Assembly (NCBI GenBank): GCA_013694635.1
Contig: JACDCA010000358.1
Coordinates: forward strand, 1 to 7,374
Length of the DNA stretch: 7,374 nt
DNA from: Acidobacteriota bacterium
GTDB taxonomy: Bacteria; Acidobacteriota; Vicinamibacteria; Vicinamibacterales; 2-12-FULL-66-21
Reading direction: 5' to 3'
The notes under the pieces were generated by a model. The model saw nothing but the letters and a program-made list of their open reading frames with translations, had not been told where the DNA came from and did no database searches. A program made the translations under genes and the position numbers. Shown here in pieces: positions 1 to 6,849 of this stretch. Every line of letters begins with the position of its first letter. Position 1 is the first letter of the stretch.

Positions 1-3000
1 CTCGTCGCGGCGTCGAAGGCGGATGGACACGAGCCCGCCAGCCGGGGTGAATTTCACCGCGTTCACGAGAATGTTGCCGACGATCTGACGCAGGCGCTGC
101 GGATCTCCCTGAATCAGCGACTGCTGCGCGTCGATCGACTCGACGACTCTCACGCCTTTGGTTTCCGCTGCGGGGCGAATCGCCTGGACGCTCTGCCGCA
201 CGATCGCATCGAGGTGAACCGGCTCCGGCGTCAGTTCCACCCGTCCCGAGACGATCCGGCTCATGTCGAGCAGGTCCTCGATCATGGCCGACTGCGTCTC
301 GGCCGCGCGAGCGATGATCGAGACGGCGTCTCTGGCTTCGACGGGCTCAAGGGACTTCTCGACCAGCAGTTCGGACCAGCCCACGATCGTATTCAAGGGC
401 GCCCGCAACTCATGACTGAGCGTCGCCAGAAATCCGTCCGTCGCCGCGTTGATGCCTTCGGCACGAACGCGTGCCTGACGTTCGGCCTCGAGCAGATGCT
501 GCCGGCGGTCCTCGGTCTCCTTTCGTTCTGTGATGTCGATGACAGAGCCGATGTAGCCGCGGAATTCCGAACCCGCGTCCAGCCTCGGTGCCGCAGCGCC
601 GAGCACCCATCGGTAGCCGCCTTCCGCGTGCTGCAGCCGATACTCGAACCGGTAGGGACCGCGAGACCGGTTCGCCGAGAAAAACGTCTCGCGCACCTTG
701 ACGCGGTCGTCCGGGTGAATGGCCGACACCCAGCCAAATGCGAGGCCCGACTCGGCGGTCTGGCCTGTGAACTCGTACCAGGACTTGCTGAGAAACGTAC
801 ACACGCCGTTCTCGTCCGTGACCCAGACCATCATGGGCGCATCGTCGGCCATCTGCCTGAAGCGCGCTTCCGCGTCGCGAAGCGCATCGGTCGCCTCGCG
901 GCGCATTTGAGCGAGCCGCAGGAGCGCCTCCACTCGCGCACGCAGCTCGCGCGCTGAGAACGGCTTGGTCAGGTAATCGTCGACGCCGAGACTGAGAGCC
1001 TGGACCCGCGCGCCTTCGTCCGCTTTGGCGGTCAGCAGGAGAAAGGGCACTCCCCGGTTTTCGTTTCCGGCGCGAAGGCGTTGTAAGAGCCCGAACCCAT
1101 CGAGCCCGGGCATCATGAGGTCACTGACGATGAGGTCGGGCGCGTGATGCCGCACCTCGTCCAGGGCCGCTTCGCCGTCGCTGGCAGCGCGCACGTCGTA
1201 TTGGCCGCCCAGCAGTCGACACAGGTACGCCCGCATGTCGGAGTTGTCGTCCACGACCAGGATGCGGGCACTGCCTGGAGCCGCGAGGCCCGCGGGTTCG
1301 CCGGCCGGTTGCTCCATCCATCGCATGGCTTGGTCGACTACAGCCGCCACCTCGGCCGACCTCGCGAGCGTTGCGGCTGTGTGGCCAACGTCGAATACCG
1401 GCGGACGTCGCGGGACGCTTACGGAGAACGTGGTGCCTCGTCCCGGCGCGCTTTGAACGTCAATCCCTCCGCCGTTGAGCCGCACGAACTCGTGCACGAG
1501 CGCAAGGCCGATCCCGCTGCCTTCGTGGGTGCGTGCACGGGCACCCTCAGCGCGATGGAAGCGTTCGAACAGATGCGGCAGATGTTCGACGCCGATGCCG
1601 ATGCCTGTATCGGTGACCGACATGACGACGGCGTCGTCGGAGTCCTGGACTCGAACGGCGATCTCTCCGTCGAACGTGTATTTCAGCGCGTTCGACATCA
1701 GATTGAGCACGATCTTCTCCCACATCTCACGATCGACGGCGACCGGCGCGCGAAGCGGGTCACAATGGATACTCAGCCGCAGCCCCGCCTTGTCGCACGC
1801 GGCCCGAAACGCGCTGACCAGGTCCAGCGTCAACTCCGACAGATCGGTCGCGACGAGGTTCGCGCTCAGACGTCCCGCTTCGATGCGCGCGAATTCGAGG
1901 AGCGTATTCACCAGCTTCTGCAGGCGGAGCGCGTTGCGATGCATCAGCATGAGCCGCTGGCGATCCTCTTCGCCGGCAGCCGCGCTCAGCGCGTCCTCGA
2001 GCGGGCCGAGAATCAACGTCAATGGGGTCCGGAATTCATGACTGATGTTGGAGAAGAACGTGGTCTTCGCGCGATCGAGCTCCGCGAGCGCCTGCGCCTG
2101 CTTCCGTTGGTCTTCGAATGCCTGGGCGCTCGCGATTGACGCGCCGACCTGAGTGGATACCAATTCCAGCCACGTCCGATAATCAGCGTCCAGCGGACGC
2201 CGGGACGAGATGCCAAACACGCACAGTGCCGTCGTGCGGCCGAGCGGATTGACGACAGGCAGGAGAAGCGCGCTCGTCGGCGTCTCACTCCACGGACCGG
2301 GCGGAATCGCTGACACGCGCGCCGGCAGATCGTGAATGACGGCGGCGCCCCCACCAGGTGCGTCGCCGAAAGCGGTCAGCAGTTCGTGCGCGACCCTACC
2401 CTCGTCGAGCGGCCCCCCTGCCGAAAGACCTGCCGAGGCGGCGACCGAGGTCGCTCCATTTTCAGTGACCAGATAGATCAGCGCGAATGGGACGTCCGCG
2501 GCATTACGTTCCAGGGCCTCGGCCGACCGGGCACAGGCCTCGCCGACGGACCTTGCCGTGGCGCAGACCGCCAGTTCGCTGAGCGTGCGAAGCCTGCGCT
2601 CCGCCAGGACCTGCGCGGTGGTCTCGGTGCAGGCGCAGAACATCCCTCCGATGCCCTCTTCGTCAGGGATCGGACTATAAGAAAATGTGAAATACACCTC
2701 TTCCGGAAACTCGTTTCTGTTGACCACGAGCATCAGGTTCTCGGCCCAGGTGGGATCGCCGTTCAGCGCGCGTGCCACGAGCGGACCGATATCCGCCCAG
2801 ACTTCCGACCAGATCTGTTGCGCGGGCCGGCCGAGGGCCCAAGGGTGCTTCGCGCCTGGCACGGGACGGTACGCGTCGTTATAGATCTGAAGCAGTTCCG
2901 GGCCCCAGAAGACAAACATCGGGCACCGGGAGTTGAGGAGAATCCCCAGCACCGTCCGTAGACTCTGCGGCCAGTGATCGGGACGACCGAGCGATGTAGA

Positions 3001-3075
3001 CGACCAATCAAAGGCTCGTATCAGCGCCCCCATCTCTCCGCCACCGCGCAAGAACGCAAGTGAGTCGCTAGACAT
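1..3075 (-). CDS. Hybrid sensor histidine kinase with two transmitter modules (3' end outside window)
   Basis: The frame is open for 1025 codons from ATG 3075 to the window edge. Domains in order: N-terminal PAS (about 35-150, with CPMFVFWGPELLQIYNDAYRP), GAF (about 165-320), HisKA with SHEFRTPL (His346), HATPase_c (N-box N458/N462, DTGIGIG from D489, GSGIGLAL near 519), REC (D609/D610, phospho-acceptor D652 in SDLMMPG, T682, K704), PAS/PAC (about 735-860), a second HisKA with LSHELRAPL (His888), and the start of a second HATPase (N1005). There is no membrane segment, so it is probably a cytoplasmic sensor. It autophosphorylates on His and relays to Asp receivers; the signal is unknown. ATG 3075 is the first ATG after an in-frame stop near 3156, and the N-terminus GGGEMGALIRAFDW is typical of this kinase family. 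A weak AGGA (3087-3090) lies 11 bases upstream. It sits 121 bases downstream of the sigma-REC gene on the same strand. Family call is sure; the C-terminus is unseen. Confidence 0.93.
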   Translation of the reverse strand, partial: MSSDSLAFLRGGGEMGALIRAFDWSSTSLGRPDHWPQSLRTVLGILLNSRCPMFVFWGPELLQIYNDAYRPVPGAKHPWALGRPAQQIWSEVWADIGPLVARALNGDPTWAENLMLVVNRNEFPEEVYFTFSYSPIPDEEGIGGMFCACTETTAQVLAERRLRTLSELAVCATARSVGEACARSAEALERNAADVPFALIYLVTENGATSVAASAGLSAGGPLDEGRVAHELLTAFGDAPGGGAAVIHDLPARVSAIPPGPWSETPTSALLLPVVNPLGRTTALCVFGISSRRPLDADYRTWLELVSTQVGASIASAQAFEDQRKQAQALAELDRAKTTFFSNISHEFRTPLTLILGPLEDALSAAAGEEDRQRLMLMHRNALRLQKLVNTLLEFARIEAGRLSANLVATDLSELTLDLVSAFRAACDKAGLRLSIHCDPLRAPVAVDREMWEKIVLNLMSNALKYTFDGEIAVRVQDSDDAVVMSVTDTGIGIGVEHLPHLFERFHRAEGARARTHEGSGIGLALVHEFVRLNGGGIDVQSAPGRGTTFSVSVPRRPPVFDVGHTAATLARSAEVAAVVDQAMRWMEQPAGEPAGLAAPGSARILVVDDNSDMRAYLCRLLGGQYDVRAASDGEAALDEVRHHAPDLIVSDLMMPGLDGFGLLQRLRAGNENRGVPFLLLTAKADEGARVQALSLGVDDYLTKPFSARELRARVEALLRLAQMRREATDALRDAEARFRQMADDAPMMVWVTDENGVCTFLSKSWYEFTGQTAESGLAFGWVSAIHPDDRVKVRETFFSANRSRGPYRFEYRLQHAEGGYRWVLGAAAPRLDAGSEFRGYIGSVIDITERKETEDRRQHLLEAERQARVRAEGINAATDGFLATLSHELRAPLNTIVGWSELLVEKSLEPVEARDAVSIIARAAETQSAMIEDLLDMSRIVSGRVELTPEPVHLDAIVRQSVQAIRPAAETKGVRVVESIDAQQSLIQGDPQRLRQIVGNILVNAVKFTPAGGLVSIRLRRRDE

Positions 3076-3196
3076 CGTTCGAACAGTCCTACAAATCCGG
3101 CTGGCCGCCACTGAGCGTATTACAGCGCGAATGGGTGTCGCTCGAGGGCATTCTTATCGAAGAGTTAACCCTGACATCGTGCCCCAGCAGCACACG
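3076..3196 (-). other. Intergenic gap between sigma-REC gene and hybrid kinase
   Basis: These 121 bases separate two genes on the same strand. I see no clear stem-loop terminator. On the minus strand a TTGACG hexamer (3200-3195) overlaps the TGA stop of the upstream gene, but the hexamer 17 bases on (ATGTCA) is a poor -10 box, so no promoter is called. An 8-base palindrome GTTCGAAC (3077-3084) lies directly before the kinase start codon. The gap fits either co-transcription or an internal promoter. Confidence 0.4.
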
Positions 3197-4275
3197 TCAA
3201 CCGGCGACGTCCGGCGCCTGTTCCTGTACGAGGAAGGATGAAGCCCTGAGGTTGTTCGATTGAGGGGGACGCACGAGTTGCGTCAATCGTTCGACGAACA
3301 CCGACGGCCGCACTGGCTTCGGGAGGTGGAGATCGAAGCCCGCCGCCGTTGTCCGCGCCCGCTCGACGTCATCGTGGTGCGCCGAGAACGCGACGGCCGG
3401 CAGGGCGCGCAGCTGCATGCCGCGAACACGCCGAAGCAGATCGTAGCCATCCCGCCCCGGCATGCCCAGATCAGTGATGAGCACGTCCGGCACCATCCCC
3501 TGGAGCCGCACGATCGCCTGTGCGGCCGACGATGCGCTACGACCGACGCGCCGGCGCGTTCCAGCACCAGCGTCAGCAGCTTGACGGTGTCTCCATCGTC
3601 ATCGACGATCAGGATTCTGAGGTTGCACAGAGGGGTGCGGTTTGCCCTGTCGGTTACTGCGGCGGCCCTCGGACGCCAACTGAACGCGGCCGTCCCGGTC
3701 TGGCTGATGGCAGTGCGCAACAGTGTCAAGGCCCGGCGAATGCAGGTCTTCACCGTTCCGAGCGGAAGGCCCGTCGTGGCGGCGATCTCGGTCTGCGTCA
3801 TGCCGCGAAAGTACGCCAGGTCAAGGAGCGCTCGATCGCCCTGCGGCAGCAACTCCAGCACGGACTCCAACATGTCAGAGCGCTGGGTGGTCACGGCCGA
3901 GGCCTCAGGAGAATCGGCACCGACCGCATACTCGTCCAGGTCTTCGACAGCCACCAGGCGTCCGGTTCTGACTTGAGTCCAACGCAGCCTGTCGAGGGTC
4001 CGGCTTCGAGCGATCGTCAGCAGCCACGAGCTCACTGTTCCTCTGGCCGCGTCGTAACGTGAGGCCTCCTGCCACACCTGCAGGAACACATCCTGAGTCG
4101 ATTCTTCGGCGATCGAACGCTCCCCCGCGATGCGATAGGCCAGCGAGAACACGGCCGGCGCGTAACGGTCGTAGAGCTCCTGAAGGCAGCGCGGGTCGCC
4201 GCGGAGAAGTCCTGACATCAGGAGGCCGTCAGGCGTCGTCGGATTAATAATCTCGGCCGGCACGGGCACTCGCAC
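3197..4275 (-). pseudogene. ECF sigma factor fused to a C-terminal receiver (REC) domain, interrupted by a -1 frameshift
   Basis: Residues 1-246 are in one frame. Sigma region 2 (about 24-98) has ELYDRYAPAVFSLAYRI and STQDVFLQVW. Region 4 (about 136-190) has the helix-turn-helix MTQTEIAATTGLPLGTVKTC. It resembles SigK-like ECF factors and looks competent for core and promoter binding. After a linker of about 25 residues comes RILIVDDDGDT (D225/D226), the start of a receiver. At 3538-3540 the receiver homology moves to the -1 frame and continues to the TGA at 3197-3199, with TDLGMPGRDGYDLL (phospho-acceptor D269 in the joined reading), VAFSAHHDD and LPKPVRP. Repaired length is about 359 residues, against roughly 190 for a plain ECF factor. 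The start is unsure: GTG at 4275, 4269 or 4263, or ATG 4218, which gives the family-like MSGLLRGDP; none has a clear Shine-Dalgarno. No anti-sigma gene is adjacent. The frameshift may be a sequence error, in which case the gene is intact; two abutting genes are a less likely alternative. Confidence 0.8.
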
Positions 4276-4276
4276 T

Positions 4277-4289
4277 GCAACGTTGTTGC
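4277..4289. promoter_or_regulatory. Small inverted repeat at the sigma-REC start
   Basis: GCAAC, a 3-base spacer, then GTTGC form a perfect 5-base inverted repeat, one base upstream of the earliest GTG start of the sigma-REC gene. It could be a minor operator half-site pair or a weak hairpin near the start codon. Arms this short can occur by chance, so the call is tentative. Confidence 0.15.
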
Positions 4290-4309
4290 CATGCGAAATG
4301 CATTACCAC

Positions 4310-4488
4310 AAGACAACCCAGCTGGACGGGCATACGCAGCAGCCGGTCATTGCAATCTCGGGTCTCTCGAGCAGCGCGGATCACCAACGCACGCACGCCG
4401 CAGGCTTCGAAGCCATATCGACAAGCCGTTCGACGATGCCCGGCTGCTCGCCGCGGTGGGCGCCGTCATGGGACGGCGCTCCGCGTAA
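4310..4488 (+). pseudogene. C-terminal remnant of a response-regulator receiver domain
   Basis: Only the last third or so of a receiver domain is present. PVIAISGLSSSADHQRTHA then AGFEA (frame starting at 4343) covers the beta-4 strand with its conserved Ser and the following helix. The homology then moves one frame at 4412-4416 to HIDKPFDDARLLAAVGAVMG, which includes the conserved Lys-Pro, and ends at TAA 4486-4488. One missing base, most simply a CCC run shortened to CC, accounts for the shift. The upstream receiver half with the acidic pair and phospho-acceptor Asp is not found in any plus frame; that DNA is the start of the divergent sigma-REC gene. The left boundary is therefore approximate. 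It is best read as debris of a response regulator or hybrid kinase truncated by rearrangement, and is unlikely to be functional. Its 3' end overlaps the end of the phosphodiesterase gene by 23 bases. Confidence 0.7.
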
Positions 4489-5245
4489 CCCGAAAGGCCC
4501 GCGCGATCGGGACCGCGAGGTCGGGGCGGTCGGTAATCAGGGCGTCCACCCCCCACGCCACGAGGCGGCGCATGTCGTCGGGATCGTTGACGGTCCACAC
4601 CTTCACGGGGAGGCGCGACTTGTGCGCGTGCCTGATGAAGCGAGGCGAGACGATCTTCGTCAGGCCCGAGCGCTCGGGGACCTGGAGCTCGTGATACGCG
4701 GTTGCGCCGAGCGGCCACCCGATCCATGACCGATAGAGCGCCCACCGCGTTTCTTCCCGCGACGCGCCGGTGCGAAGCGCCGGTTCGTACGCGCGCGCGG
4801 TATTGAGCGGCCCGTAGTAAAAGCAGCCCAGCGCGGTACGCTCGACGGCATGAGCGGCGCGAAGCAGGTCGACGACACGGCGCGCCAGCTCGCTCGAGTC
4901 CCCTTTCAATTCGATGATGAGCGGGACGTCGGGGTAACGGCCCAGCACGTCGGCCAGCGCCGGCACGTCGAACGCCTCGAGCTCTGCGGCGGTGCGGTCG
5001 GCCACGCGGCCGCGGCCGGTCGTCGTGCGATCCAGCGTCTCGTCATGGTGGATGACGACGACGCCGTCTCTGGCAAGGTGAACGTCGAACTCGAGACCGT
5101 CGGCGCCGCACGCGAGGCCGTGGTCGAAAGCTGCGATGGTGTTTTCAGGACGAAGCGCCGCGCCACCCCGATGCGCGTACACCAGAGGAGGGCCCCCTTC
5201 GCCCCGCTCCGTTCGCGTGGCTCGCTTAGCTGCGCTCGTTCGCAT
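4466..5245 (-). CDS. Glycerophosphodiester phosphodiesterase family protein (GDPD)
   Basis: The 259-residue product matches the usual length of a small bacterial GDPD. It hydrolyses glycerophosphodiesters (products of phospholipid deacylation) to glycerol-3-phosphate and an alcohol, using a divalent metal in a TIM barrel. Visible motifs: YAHRGG with catalytic His25-Arg26, RPENTIAAF (34-36 ENT), LEFDVHLARDG with metal ligands E52 and D54, VIHHDETLDRTT with second catalytic His67, LIIELKGD with E112, and C-terminal VKVWTVNDPDDMRRL then GVDALITDRPDL, typical of the family end. No signal peptide is evident, so it is probably cytoplasmic, UgpQ-like, though substrate cannot be read from sequence. 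ATG 5245 is chosen because it places about 20 residues before the first motif and leaves a short divergent gap to the ATPase. The frame stays open upstream for another 440 codons, but that stretch is antisense to the ATPase gene and has no recognisable domain. Confidence 0.92.
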   Translation of the reverse strand: MRTSAAKRATRTERGEGGPPLVYAHRGGAALRPENTIAAFDHGLACGADGLEFDVHLARDGVVVIHHDETLDRTTTGRGRVADRTAAELEAFDVPALADVLGRYPDVPLIIELKGDSSELARRVVDLLRAAHAVERTALGCFYYGPLNTARAYEPALRTGASREETRWALYRSWIGWPLGATAYHELQVPERSGLTKIVSPRFIRHAHKSRLPVKVWTVNDPDDMRRLVAWGVDALITDRPDLAVPIARAFRVTRSAVP

Positions 5246-5256
5246 CGTCGGCCATC

Positions 5257-5284
5257 TTAGCCGCTTTCGAATCTCAGGTAATAT
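5257..5284 (+). promoter_or_regulatory. Possible promoter of the ATPase gene
   Basis: The 45-base divergent gap contains a TTAGCC (5257-5262) and, 16 bases on, a TAATAT (5279-5284), each only partly matching the sigma-70 consensus. If used, transcription would start about at the ATG (5291), giving a nearly leaderless transcript. The only Shine-Dalgarno-like element is AGG at 5276-5278, 12 bases before the ATG, which is weak. Confidence 0.25.
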
Positions 5285-5290
5285 GCCTTC

Positions 5291-6793
5291 ATGGTCCCCC
5301 GCCCCGCCTCCCTCGGTGAACTCCGTCACGCCGTCGCCGCCGGTTCCGTTACACGCCGCGCGGTGAAGGATGAAATTCGCGAGAACCTGGTCGGCCGCCT
5401 GCGCACCGGAGCAACGATATTCCCCGGCATTGTCGGATACGACGAATCCGTCGTGCCGCAGATCGTCAACGCGATCCTGTCGCGGCACAATTTCATCCTG
5501 CTCGGTCTGCGAGGTCAGGCGAAGAGCCGCATCCTCCGCGGGCTCGCGGGTCTTCTCGACGAGGCCGTCCCGGTCGTTCCCGGGTGCGAGATTCACGACG
5601 ATCCGCTCGCGCCGATCTGCGCCGGCTGCCGCGCCCGCGTTCGCGACGAGGGTGATGCGCTGCCCGTCGCCTGGCTCGGTCAGGACGCGCGCTACGTCGA
5701 AAAGCTCGCGACACCCGACGTGACGATTGCGGACATGATCGGCGATCTCGACCCGATCAAGGCGGCGCGCGCCGGCCTCAACCTTGCCGACGAAATGACG
5801 ATGCATTACGGGCTGTTGCCGCGGGCGAACCGCGGGATCTTCGCCATCAACGAGCTGCCCGACCTCGCCGGCAAGATCCAGGTGGGCCTGTTCAACATCC
5901 TGCAGGAGGGGGACGTGCAGATAAAGGGATACCCGGTCCGTCTGCCGCTCGACGTCCTGATGGTCTTCAGCGCCAACCCCGAGGACTACACGGCGCGCGG
6001 CAAGATCATTACGCCGCTCAAGGACCGGATTGGATCCGAGATCCGGACGCACTACCCGGTGACGCGGCAGCACGCCATGGCCATCACCGCGCAGGAGGCC
6101 TGGGTCTCGCGCGACGGCGTCGACGTGCAGGTGCCGGACTTCGTCCGTGAGATCGTCGAAGAAGTGGCGTTCCAGGCGCGCCAGGACGCACGTGTCGATA
6201 AGCGCTCGGGTGTGAGTCAGCGGCTTCCGATCTCGCTGCTGGAGAATGTCATCTCCAACGCCGAGCGCCGCGCGCTGCAGGCGGGGGAACGCCCCGTGGC
6301 GCCGCGCGTCACCGACATTTACGCCGCGCTCCCGGCGATCACCGGCAAGTTCGAGCTGGAATACGAAGGAGAGCTGCGCGGCGCCGATAACGTGGCGAGG
6401 GAAATCATTCGCGCCGCCGTCGCAGGGGTCTTCGGGGGAATGTACGCCGCCTCCGATCTCGCGCAGGTGACGGAGTGGTTCGATCTCGGCGGGACGTTGA
6501 ACGTGGACGACACGCTCCCGGCCGCCGAGCTGCTGCAGCGCACCGCCGTCGTCCAGGGTCTCCACGAGCTGTCGACGACTGCCGGCGTGCCCGCGCGCGC
6601 GCCGGGGCCGCTTCGGGCCGCCGCCGTCGATTTCGTCCTCGAAGGCCTGTACGCGCAGAAGAAAATCAGCCGCTCCGACGACTGGCAGTACCAGGCGTCG
6701 GAACAGCCGCGCCGCGCGCCGCGCGCCGTCGCGGACACGATGATCGAGCGCGATCTGCCGATCACCGGGAGTAAGAAGAAGTATTACAACTGA
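5291..6793 (+). CDS. ChlI/MoxR-like AAA+ ATPase (magnesium-chelatase-type), partner of a VWA protein
   Basis: A 500-residue cytoplasmic AAA+ ATPase of the type often annotated as a magnesium chelatase subunit or MoxR family. Walker A is GLRGQAKS (72-79, Lys78). Next comes a Cys/His cluster, C99, H102, C110 and C113 (CEIHDDPLAPICAGC), likely a zinc-binding insertion. The Walker B position reads GIFAINELPDL (182-192), with Asn187 where Asp is usual, followed by Glu188. Sensor 1 is FSANPEDY (N229), and R246 in LKDRIGSEIRTHYP is an arginine-finger candidate. The C-terminal part (about 257-500) is mostly helical and ends in a basic KKKYYN. Such ATPases work with VWA proteins to remodel or load metal into a client; the client here is unknown. 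There are no chlorophyll or cobalamin genes nearby, so a true magnesium chelatase role is doubtful. ATG 5291 is the first start after an in-frame TAA at 5279. The VWA gene follows after 56 bases. Confidence 0.88.
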   Translation: MVPRPASLGELRHAVAAGSVTRRAVKDEIRENLVGRLRTGATIFPGIVGYDESVVPQIVNAILSRHNFILLGLRGQAKSRILRGLAGLLDEAVPVVPGCEIHDDPLAPICAGCRARVRDEGDALPVAWLGQDARYVEKLATPDVTIADMIGDLDPIKAARAGLNLADEMTMHYGLLPRANRGIFAINELPDLAGKIQVGLFNILQEGDVQIKGYPVRLPLDVLMVFSANPEDYTARGKIITPLKDRIGSEIRTHYPVTRQHAMAITAQEAWVSRDGVDVQVPDFVREIVEEVAFQARQDARVDKRSGVSQRLPISLLENVISNAERRALQAGERPVAPRVTDIYAALPAITGKFELEYEGELRGADNVAREIIRAAVAGVFGGMYAASDLAQVTEWFDLGGTLNVDDTLPAAELLQRTAVVQGLHELSTTAGVPARAPGPLRAAAVDFVLEGLYAQKKISRSDDWQYQASEQPRRAPRAVADTMIERDLPITGSKKKYYN

Positions 6794-6794
6794 C

Positions 6795-6844
6795 GCGGGA
6801 TGCGGGATGCGGGATTGATTAGCGATTAGCGATCAGGGATCAGG
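6795..6844. repeat. Seven-base tandem repeats between the ATPase and VWA genes
   Basis: Directly after the ATPase stop come three copies of GCGGGAT (6795-6801, 6802-6808, 6809-6815). After a single T at 6816 there are two copies of GATTAGC (6817-6830) and two of GATCAGG (6831-6844). Read in GAT phase, all fit GATNNGS, with one truncated GATT unit in the middle. The array fills nearly all of the 56-base gap and contributes the only purine-rich, weakly Shine-Dalgarno-like sequence before the GTG of the next gene. Confidence 0.85.
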
Positions 6845-6849
6845 TTTCG

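Noticed and set aside
214..2961. Long plus-strand open frames (214-957, 1144-2139, 2332-2961)
   Set aside because: They are antisense to the hybrid kinase, whose minus-strand frame is continuous with ordered conserved domains. Their translations are Arg/His-rich with no domain.
3530..3545. Programmed -1 ribosomal frameshift site
   Set aside because: No X XXY YYZ slippery heptamer is seen at the junction. A one-base loss by mutation or sequencing is simpler.
3260..4062. Plus-strand frames opposite the sigma-REC gene
   Set aside because: They are low-complexity shadow translations, while the minus strand carries clear sigma and receiver motifs.
5246..6565. Minus-strand open frame of 440 codons continuous with the phosphodiesterase gene, antisense to the ATPase gene
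   Set aside because: It has no recognisable domain and mirrors the ATPase codons, which clearly encode a conserved protein. The phosphodiesterase has a suitable ATG at 5245 and a normal length from there.
5291..6793. True magnesium-chelatase subunit for chlorophyll synthesis
   Set aside because: There are no tetrapyrrole genes nearby, the protein is longer than ChlI, and it has a Cys/His insertion and an Asn in Walker B. Only the broader family name is supported.
6795..6844. CRISPR array or telomere-like end
   Set aside because: The units are only 7 bases with no spacers, and the array sits inside a likely operon.
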